Assembly (NCBI GenBank): GCA_025928335.1
Contig: JAICJQ010000001.1
Location: 1 to 64,000, forward strand
Length of the DNA: 64,000 nt
Reading direction: 5' to 3'
DNA from: Gemmatimonadaceae bacterium
GTDB taxonomy: Bacteria > Gemmatimonadota > Gemmatimonadetes > Gemmatimonadales > Gemmatimonadaceae
This document shows positions 33,489 through 40,166 of this stretch, piece after piece. Made by a program: the position numbers and the translations under genes. Each line of letters begins with the position of its first letter. Within the stretch, counting starts at the first letter, position 1. A model generated the notes under the pieces. The model was not told the origin of the DNA. It ran no database searches and was given only the letters and a program-made list of their open reading frames with translations.

Positions 33489-36040
33489 CGGCGACGGCAA
33501 CCCGCTCAGAGGTTCTCGATCTCGCCGATTGCCACGATGTCGCGCTGGTCGGTGAGAAGGCGCACACGCTCGGTCGGTTGTTGCGCGCGGGATACAACGT
33601 GCCGCCCGGTGCGGTCCTGACGGCGGAGGCGTTCGCCCGTCATCACAGTTGCGGCACTGCATGCGGCGCACTCGACGACTGCACGCTCGATTCGCTTGCG
33701 GCCGCGTCACCCAGCTTCGTGAGCGGCCCGGTCGTCGTACGGAGCTCGGCGATCGGCGAAGACGGCGCAGCGCAGTCGTTCGCCGGTCAGCTCGAATCAG
33801 TCCTGAACGTTCGCGACGCGGCCGCACTGGAGCGAGCGGTCCTTGTCGTATGGGCCTCGTACTCGTCTGATCGCGTGCAATTCTATCGGCAGGCACGCGG
33901 AGTCGCCGACGCGGGGATGGGCGTGATCGTGCAGCAGCAAGTGGAAGCGCGAGCGGCCGGCGTGATGTTCACCTCGACCGTCGAAGGCCACATGCTGGTG
34001 GAGCTCACCGCGGGCCTGGCGGATCGGTTGGTCGCTGGTGAAGTCGACGCCGAGCGCATCGTACTGAATCGCGCGGGTCACGCGCTCGTTCGCGACGACC
34101 ACTCGGAGCGGATGAGCGAGGATGTCATCGCCCAGCTGCATCGTCTGGCGCTGTCGCTCGAGCGAGAGCTTGGCGGACCGCAGGATGTCGAATGGGCGTT
34201 GGCCGCAAACGGCATCGTGTACGTGGTGCAGTCGCGCGCGATCACGGCGCCGGTGAGCGTGGCATCACTCATCGGCGAGACGGTTCCGGTTTCCGTACGA
34301 CGTGTGGCTTGGTCGAACGCGAACATCAACGAGAACTACCCGCGCCCGGTCACACCGCTGCTCTACTCGATCGCCACCGCGGGCTACGCGAATTACTTCC
34401 GCAACCTGACGGTGGCCTTCGGAGTTGCGGAGTGGCGGATCGAAGCGATGGAGCGGGCGTTCCGGCGGATCATCGGCGCGCATGGCGCCCGGATGTACTA
34501 CAACCTGTCGGCCATTCATTCCGTGCTGCGCCTCGCACCGTTCGGACGAGCGCTCGCCGCGTCGTTCGACGAATTTGTCGGCGCGGACGGACGCGATGTC
34601 AAAACAGAAACGCCGCGATCGGTTTCCACCGCGGGGCAGGTTCTCGAGGCGGCGAGGATCGTCGCGCGCGCCGGCTGGCATTTCGCCACACTCGACCAGC
34701 GAGTCCGTCGATTCGAGCGCCGCGCGGATGACTTCGCGACGAGAGCCGACCCGGCCCGGTTGGCTGGCCTTACCAACACTGAGCTCGGTGAGCTCATCGC
34801 TGAATTCATGGACATTCGGCGACGACATTGGGTCGACGCGTCGCTCGCCGATGCGGCTTCAATGCTGTGCTATGGCGCACTCGCCGGACTGTTGCGTCGC
34901 GCGTATGCCGGGACGGAGCGCAACGACATACATACGTCGCTATTGAAGGCCATTCCTGGTGTCGTCAGCGGCGAGCCGGTCCTAGCGCTGTGGGAGCTGT
35001 CGCGCGCCGTCCGCGCCGATCGCCGGCTCCACGGTGTTGTCGAGCGTGAGTCGCCGAACAAGGTCATGGAGGTCGTGGCGACTGATGAACGATTCGCGAG
35101 TTTCCATCGCGGTCTGACAAAGTATCTCGACGACTGGGGTTTTCGCTGTTCCGAAGAACTGATGCTCGACACGCCGAGCTTTCAGGAAGACCCCGCGCCG
35201 GTTATCGACATGCTGCGTGCGTACGCGCGGGTCGAAGGGCCGTCGCCCGCGGAGTCGATGCGCCACCAGGCGGCGGAGCGCGAGCTGGAGACGTCGCGAG
35301 TGCTCGAAGAGTTGCGCGGGCGTTTGGTGTCGCGTCGCCTACCCGTTGGATACGCCGCGATCGTGCGCGCGCTGCTTCCGCGAACGCACGCCGCCATACG
35401 CTACCGAGAACGGGTTCGTCTGAAGCAGGCATTGCTGTATTCGCGCTGCCGGCGGATCGTGCTCGCGTTGGGCGAGGCGCTGATGACTCGCGAGATGATT
35501 GCGCGCGCGGACGACGTCTTTTTTCTCACGGCCGACGAGTTGACCGAGGCGGCATCCGGCGGCGCCTTCCTCCCCGCGGCGACGAGTGCTGTGGTCGCCG
35601 TCCGGCGAGCCGAGTACGAACGGGCATCGGCGTTGAATCCGCCGGACGCGTTCACGCTGGCTGAGGGAGAGTATTTCTCTCCATGCGCGGCGCGACCCGT
35701 GGCGCCCGACGAAAGTGACGCCCCGATGCGGGGGATGTCGGCATGTGGCGGCCATGCGCGCGGACGCGCAACGATTCTCTCGAGCGCAACCGAAGCCGAG
35801 CGGCTCGCCGCGGGCGATATCCTCGTTACGCGACAGACGGATCCAGGGTGGGCTCCAGTCTTCTTTCTCATCTCCGGACTCGTCATCGAGCGCGGCGGGA
35901 TGCTGTCGCATGGCGCGATCATCGCGCGCGAGTTCGGCATTCCATGCGTGGTTGGCGTGAAGAACGCCATGAAGCGGATTCCCAGCGGAGCCACGATCGA
36001 AGTGGACGGCGGCCGGGGAGCGGTCCATGTCGTCGACTGA
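33485..36040 (+). CDS. rifampin-phosphotransferase-like ATP dikinase (PEP-synthase fold)
   Basis: An 851-residue three-domain dikinase. The N-terminal ATP-binding domain (~1-260) has LVGEKAHTLGRLLRAGYNVP, VVVRSSAIGEDGAAQSFAGQ and ends DVEWALAANGIVYVVQSRA. A long middle region (~275-730) takes the place of the substrate domain of rifampin phosphotransferases. The C-terminal swivelling domain carries the phosphorylated histidine His809 in ERGGMLSHGAIIAREFGIP. The ~850-residue length fits Rph enzymes (ATP + acceptor-OH + water to AMP, phosphoacceptor and Pi) better than the longer-linked PEP synthase. In this operon the acceptor is probably a lipid alcohol; no antibiotic context is present. Start at 33485 decided by the ATGA overlap. 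Confidence 0.85.
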   Translation: MTATATRSEVLDLADCHDVALVGEKAHTLGRLLRAGYNVPPGAVLTAEAFARHHSCGTACGALDDCTLDSLAAASPSFVSGPVVVRSSAIGEDGAAQSFAGQLESVLNVRDAAALERAVLVVWASYSSDRVQFYRQARGVADAGMGVIVQQQVEARAAGVMFTSTVEGHMLVELTAGLADRLVAGEVDAERIVLNRAGHALVRDDHSERMSEDVIAQLHRLALSLERELGGPQDVEWALAANGIVYVVQSRAITAPVSVASLIGETVPVSVRRVAWSNANINENYPRPVTPLLYSIATAGYANYFRNLTVAFGVAEWRIEAMERAFRRIIGAHGARMYYNLSAIHSVLRLAPFGRALAASFDEFVGADGRDVKTETPRSVSTAGQVLEAARIVARAGWHFATLDQRVRRFERRADDFATRADPARLAGLTNTELGELIAEFMDIRRRHWVDASLADAASMLCYGALAGLLRRAYAGTERNDIHTSLLKAIPGVVSGEPVLALWELSRAVRADRRLHGVVERESPNKVMEVVATDERFASFHRGLTKYLDDWGFRCSEELMLDTPSFQEDPAPVIDMLRAYARVEGPSPAESMRHQAAERELETSRVLEELRGRLVSRRLPVGYAAIVRALLPRTHAAIRYRERVRLKQALLYSRCRRIVLALGEALMTREMIARADDVFFLTADELTEAASGGAFLPAATSAVVAVRRAEYERASALNPPDAFTLAEGEYFSPCAARPVAPDESDAPMRGMSACGGHARGRATILSSATEAERLAAGDILVTRQTDPGWAPVFFLISGLVIERGGMLSHGAIIAREFGIPCVVGVKNAMKRIPSGATIEVDGGRGAVHVVD

Positions 36041-36602
36041 GCTCGTCGTCGGGTACCTCGCCGAACGCGCCAGGCTAACTGTGTTCGTTCCACTCGCCTT
36101 GCTCGTCGCCGAAACGGCATGGCTCGTCGCGCCCGAGTCCGCGCCGAGTGCGTTGGCGTTCGCGACGTGTGCGTCGCAGGCGCTGCTTTTGATCCTCGCG
36201 CTCCGCATCTGGGATGACCTGCAGGACCGCGAGCGCGACGCGAGGCGTCATCCGGACCGGGTGACAGTTCGCGCGCACAGCACTGCACCGCTCGTTGGGC
36301 TCAGCTCCGTCCTTGCCGTCAGCGGAACGCTTTCGTTGATGCGCGCGACGGTTCCTTTACTACGAGTCACCATGCTCGCCGCGATCGTGGTCGGCTTGCT
36401 CGTTTGGTATCGCGCCCGTCCAGAGGCGCCATCGCGCATGGCGAGCGTGGTGCTCCTCGCGAAATACCCGGCGCTGGCGATCCTGCTTGCCCCGAGGCTC
36501 GGCGACCTGGCGCCAGTGCGCGCCGCAATCAGCGCCGGTGCGCTCTACGCCATCGCTTGCACCTACGAGTTCATCGAAGACAAATCCCGAGGTATCTCAT
36601 GA
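36027..36602 (+). CDS. compact UbiA-like membrane transferase
   Basis: A 191-residue protein with six transmembrane helices (~15-33, 43-60, 92-110, 114-131, 138-156, 165-178). After helix 2 comes ALRIWDDLQDRERDARRHPD, an NDxxDxxxD-type motif (Asp63, Asp64, Asp67, Asp71) that in UbiA enzymes binds the Mg-diphosphate of the prenyl donor. The second motif would lie after helix 6, where only YEFIEDKSRG is found and the protein ends. Full UbiA enzymes have nine helices and ~280 residues, so this is a shortened relative. It overlaps the dikinase gene by 14 bases and the methyltransferase start by four. Confidence 0.65.
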   Translation: MSSTELVVGYLAERARLTVFVPLALLVAETAWLVAPESAPSALAFATCASQALLLILALRIWDDLQDRERDARRHPDRVTVRAHSTAPLVGLSSVLAVSGTLSLMRATVPLLRVTMLAAIVVGLLVWYRARPEAPSRMASVVLLAKYPALAILLAPRLGDLAPVRAAISAGALYAIACTYEFIEDKSRGIS

Positions 36603-37585
36603 CTGCCATGGCAACGCCTGCTTCGCTGCCGGTCGTCGACTCGCACGAACCGGCGTCCCGGTTCGAGTACGTGGCCTGCTACCTCTGCGGCGCCGACGAC
36701 GCGGATCCATTCATCACCGCGCAAGACGATTACACCGGGAAGCCGGGGCGATTCACCTTTGTCGTCTGCCGGCGGTGCGGGCTGCGCTATCAGAATCCGC
36801 GGCTCACGATCGACGAGATCAAGTTCTTCTACGACGACGAGTACATCGCGCACCGCAAGAAGACGGACTGGGGCGTGCTCACCGGCTTCTTCAACTGGGC
36901 GATGAGCCGGCACGACCGCCAGAAGGACGCGATCGTCAGCCGGTTTGTGCCGCTCGGAGAACGAAGTGAAGTGTTGGACGTCGGATGCGCGGTCGGCACG
37001 TTCCTCCAACAGCTTCGCTCGCGGTACGGCGTCGGTGCGACCGGCGTCGACTTCAAGGACCTGAGCGCCAGTCCATCGCTGAGCGGCGTCGATTTCCGCT
37101 GCGGGTTGTTCTACGAGCAGGAGTTCGGCCAGAGGCGCTTCGACTTGATAACGATGTGGCACTTCCTCGAGCACGACTATGACCCAATGCGCACGTTGGG
37201 CACGGCGCGCGAGCTATTGAGCAATGATGGACGGTTGGTCATCGAAGTGCCGCGGCTCGACAGCATGACCTTTCGGATGTTCGGACGCCGCTGGCCCGGC
37301 CTGCAGGCGCCCCAACACACCGTGCTGTTCGACAAGCGATCGCTCCTCGCCGCGGTGGACGCCGCCGGGCTCGAGGTCGTCGAGTATCTCCCGTACGGCG
37401 CGTTTCCGGCGTTTTTCTATTTCTTTGCCGGAACCGCGTTCACGATGCTCCGAGGCAAGGGCCTCGACCTGCACAAGGCGATTTATCCGTACTTCATCGG
37501 ACAGATCCTCATGTCGCCGGTTCTCGCACTCGAGAAGCAGCTCAACTTCGCGATGCAAACGGTCGTCTGCCGGAGGCGCGCGTGA
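36599..37585 (+). CDS. zinc-ribbon class I SAM methyltransferase
   Basis: A 328-residue soluble methyltransferase. An N-terminal zinc-binding pair, CYLC (Cys27, Cys30) and CRRC (Cys57, Cys60), precedes a Rossmann SAM domain with VLDVGCAVGTFL (125-136), the acidic residue in GVDFKDL and LITMWHFLEHDYDP. This layout (zinc ribbon plus methyltransferase 23 fold) is frequent in enzymes acting on nucleotide sugars and lipid precursors. The C-terminal ~60 residues (FFYFFAGTAFTML) are hydrophobic and may touch the membrane. Start at 36599 set by the ATGA overlap with the UbiA-like gene; its stop overlaps the next start (GTGA, 37582-37585). Confidence 0.85.
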   Translation: MTAMATPASLPVVDSHEPASRFEYVACYLCGADDADPFITAQDDYTGKPGRFTFVVCRRCGLRYQNPRLTIDEIKFFYDDEYIAHRKKTDWGVLTGFFNWAMSRHDRQKDAIVSRFVPLGERSEVLDVGCAVGTFLQQLRSRYGVGATGVDFKDLSASPSLSGVDFRCGLFYEQEFGQRRFDLITMWHFLEHDYDPMRTLGTARELLSNDGRLVIEVPRLDSMTFRMFGRRWPGLQAPQHTVLFDKRSLLAAVDAAGLEVVEYLPYGAFPAFFYFFAGTAFTMLRGKGLDLHKAIYPYFIGQILMSPVLALEKQLNFAMQTVVCRRRA

Positions 37586-38376
37586 GCCGCCTCGTTCTCT
37601 GGGCGCGCGTCACCGTGACGTTCGTCGTAATGACCATCGGCGCGCTCGTGATGCTTCTCGTCGCGCTACCGACGCTCTTTCTGGCACGGCGTTTTTACTC
37701 CGAGGTAATGGCCCGCACACTCGGCGCACTCGTGTTGCGACTCTGGGGCGTGCGCTATCGCGTCCACGGTTCGGCACAGCCGCCGTCGCGGCAAACGGTC
37801 TACATCGCCAACCACAGCTCGACGATCGACTTGTTCGTGTTGATCGCGCTCGGGCTTCCGCGGACACGTTTCTTCCTGAGCGGCTTCCTGCGCAGGATGC
37901 CACCGATCGGGATTGTCGGCGGCCTGATTCGAATATTCTGGACCGTCCCGCAGGAATTCCCCAATCAGCGTCGCGCGATCTTCAAGCGCGCCGCGCGCAT
38001 CCTGCGCGAGACGGGCGACTCGGTGTTCCTCAGTCCAGAGGGCCAACGCGTCACGACCGGCGAGATCGGACGCTTCAACAAGGGCGCCTTCCACCTCGCG
38101 ACGAGTCTCGGCGCTCCGATCGTGCCGATGTACTTCTCGAGTCCTCGCGCGATCGATCCCGGTATGGGCTACGACGCCAAACCGGGCGCGCTCGACGTCC
38201 ACTTTCTTCCGCCGATCGATACCAGTCTCTGGACCGTCGGTGACGTCGAACGCCACAGGGACGAGATTCGCGCGCTCTACGTTCGAGTCCATGACGAGAT
38301 GCGGCGCACCGCCATTTTGCCGGCCTCGTTGAATCTTGCCGAGGACGCGCCTCTGATGGAGGAAGCGCTCGCATGA
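37582..38376 (+). CDS. PlsC-type 1-acylglycerol-3-phosphate acyltransferase
   Basis: A 264-residue membrane-associated acyltransferase. The catalytic block NHSSTID (HX4D: His78, Asp83) and the second block SPEGQR (151-156, usually FPEGTR) are present, with a transmembrane N-terminus (~8-32). The family moves an acyl chain from ACP or CoA to the sn-2 hydroxyl of a lysophosphatidate-like acceptor. Here it would act on the lipid intermediate made by the neighbouring genes. Begins with GTG, overlapping the methyltransferase stop; its own stop overlaps the acyl-AMP ligase start (ATGA). Confidence 0.87.
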   Translation: MSRLVLWARVTVTFVVMTIGALVMLLVALPTLFLARRFYSEVMARTLGALVLRLWGVRYRVHGSAQPPSRQTVYIANHSSTIDLFVLIALGLPRTRFFLSGFLRRMPPIGIVGGLIRIFWTVPQEFPNQRRAIFKRAARILRETGDSVFLSPEGQRVTTGEIGRFNKGAFHLATSLGAPIVPMYFSSPRAIDPGMGYDAKPGALDVHFLPPIDTSLWTVGDVERHRDEIRALYVRVHDEMRRTAILPASLNLAEDAPLMEEALA

Positions 38377-40166
38377 CTTACGCCAACCTCATCGATGTTC
38401 TTCGCGATCGGGCGCGGGCGCGACCAACCGACCGCGCGTTCACCTTCCTTCCCGATGGAGAGTCGGAAGGCGAAACGCTGACCTATGGTCAACTCGACGC
38501 CAAGGCGCGCTCCATCGCCGCCTCGCTCGCCATGCATGGCCTCATCCCCGGCGAGCGTGCGCTCCTCCTCTATCCCCCGGGGCTCGAGTTCATCGCTGCG
38601 TTCTTCGGCTGCCTGTATGCCGGGATCATCGCCGTGCCGGCGTATCCTCCGCAGCCGTCGCAGATCACGCGCACGCTGCCGCGTCTCCTCAGCATCCTTG
38701 CTGACGCCGACGTCGCCATTGTGTTGTGCGACGCGACCGTCTCGCGAGCGGGGAAGACGATGTCCGCGCACGCGCCAGCGCTCACCAACGTTCCTTGGCT
38801 ATCCACCGACCGACTTGGCGGGTTGCACGCCGACGACTGGAACGAGAGTAAAATCGCGTCCGACCATCTCGCCTTTCTGCAATACACCTCGGGGTCCACC
38901 GCATCGCCGCGCGGTGTGATGGTGAGCCACGCAAACCTGCTACACAACCTGGCCTACGCGCGTCAGCAGGGCAGGAACGGCGACGACACGATTTCCGTCT
39001 CGTGGTTGCCTGTCATCCATGACATGGGCCTGATCGAAGGCGTGCTTCAGCCGATCTTTGCCGGCTACCCGGCGCACCTCATGGCGCCCGCGTCCTTTCT
39101 TCAGCGTCCTATGCGATGGTTGCGGGCGATCAGTCGCTACCGGGCGACGAACAGCGGCGCGCCGAACTTCGCCTACGACCTCTGTGTGCGCAAAGTGAGC
39201 GACGATCAATTGCGCGAGCTCGATCTCTCGTCGTGGCGTGTTGCCTACAACGGCGCCGAGCCGATTCGTTCCGAAACGCTTGTCTCGTTCTACGACCGGT
39301 TTCGCAGCGCCGGCTTTCATTGGAAGTCATTCTTTCCCGTCTATGGCCTGGCTGAATCGACGCTGCTCGTTTCGACCGGCAATCAGGAGTATGAGCCGGT
39401 CGTTCGCGACGCGGACGCGGAGCAACTCGCGGATGGGCGCATCGTCGCACCGGCGTTCGGATCGACCGTGAAGACACTCGTCTCGAGTGGTCCGCACACC
39501 TTCGGTACGCGCATCATCATCGTCGATCCGACGACCGCCGTACCGTGCGCCGACGGCGACGTCGGCGAGATCTGGGTGTCCTCACCGAGCGTAGCGCAGG
39601 GGTACTGGCGTCGAGACCTCTCGACCGCCGAGATCTTCCGTGCTCGCCTGGCCAATGGCGCCGGCCCGTTCCTCCGAACCGGCGACCTCGGCGCGATGAT
39701 CGACGGCGAGCTGTTCGTCACCGGGCGAGCGAAGGACGTCATTGTACTTCGCGGCTACAAATACTATCCCCAGGACATCGAACTGACGGTGGAGCGGCAG
39801 CACCCGGCGATCCGCGCGGGGTGCGTCGCGGCGTTCGCGCTCGACGGTGGTGATGGAGAGACCGTCGGCGTGGTGATGGAGCTCGACCCGCGTCAACTGC
39901 CGATCGATCGGGAGAGCAGACAGCGCACCTTCACCGAGATTGTCGAGGCGGTGCGTGCCGCAGTCGCGACGGAACACGGCGTCATGTTGTCGGTTGTCGC
40001 GATGGCGATGGTCGGCGGTGTTCCGAAGACATCGAGCGGCAAGCTGCGTCGCAGCGCGTGCCGCGACGCGCTCACCGATGGCTCGCTCGAAGAGCTGGCT
40101 CGATGGACAGCCGTCGCCACGTTCGACAGCCGGTCAGCCGTGGATTTGTTGAGGACCGGAACATGA
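38373..40166 (+). CDS. fatty acyl-AMP ligase
   Basis: A 597-residue ANL-superfamily enzyme of the fatty acyl-AMP ligase (FAAL) class. The P-loop-like motif is YTSGSTASPRG (from residue 171), followed by GVMVSHANLLHN, the FAAL-typical WLPVIHDMGLIEGVLQPIF, GAPNFAYDLC, FFPVYGLAEST and YKYYPQDIE with GKLRRSACRD at the C-terminus. FAALs adenylate fatty acids and pass them to an acyl carrier protein instead of CoA. The carrier is encoded by the next gene, whose start overlaps this stop (ATGA, 40163-40166), so the pair form one loading unit. Confidence 0.92.
   Translation: MTYANLIDVLRDRARARPTDRAFTFLPDGESEGETLTYGQLDAKARSIAASLAMHGLIPGERALLLYPPGLEFIAAFFGCLYAGIIAVPAYPPQPSQITRTLPRLLSILADADVAIVLCDATVSRAGKTMSAHAPALTNVPWLSTDRLGGLHADDWNESKIASDHLAFLQYTSGSTASPRGVMVSHANLLHNLAYARQQGRNGDDTISVSWLPVIHDMGLIEGVLQPIFAGYPAHLMAPASFLQRPMRWLRAISRYRATNSGAPNFAYDLCVRKVSDDQLRELDLSSWRVAYNGAEPIRSETLVSFYDRFRSAGFHWKSFFPVYGLAESTLLVSTGNQEYEPVVRDADAEQLADGRIVAPAFGSTVKTLVSSGPHTFGTRIIIVDPTTAVPCADGDVGEIWVSSPSVAQGYWRRDLSTAEIFRARLANGAGPFLRTGDLGAMIDGELFVTGRAKDVIVLRGYKYYPQDIELTVERQHPAIRAGCVAAFALDGGDGETVGVVMELDPRQLPIDRESRQRTFTEIVEAVRAAVATEHGVMLSVVAMAMVGGVPKTSSGKLRRSACRDALTDGSLEELARWTAVATFDSRSAVDLLRTGT

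Noticed and set aside
33485..36040. Rifampin resistance determinant or housekeeping PEP synthase
   Set aside because: The genomic context is a lipid operon, and the domain order and length fit Rph-like enzymes only in general; resistance is not supported.
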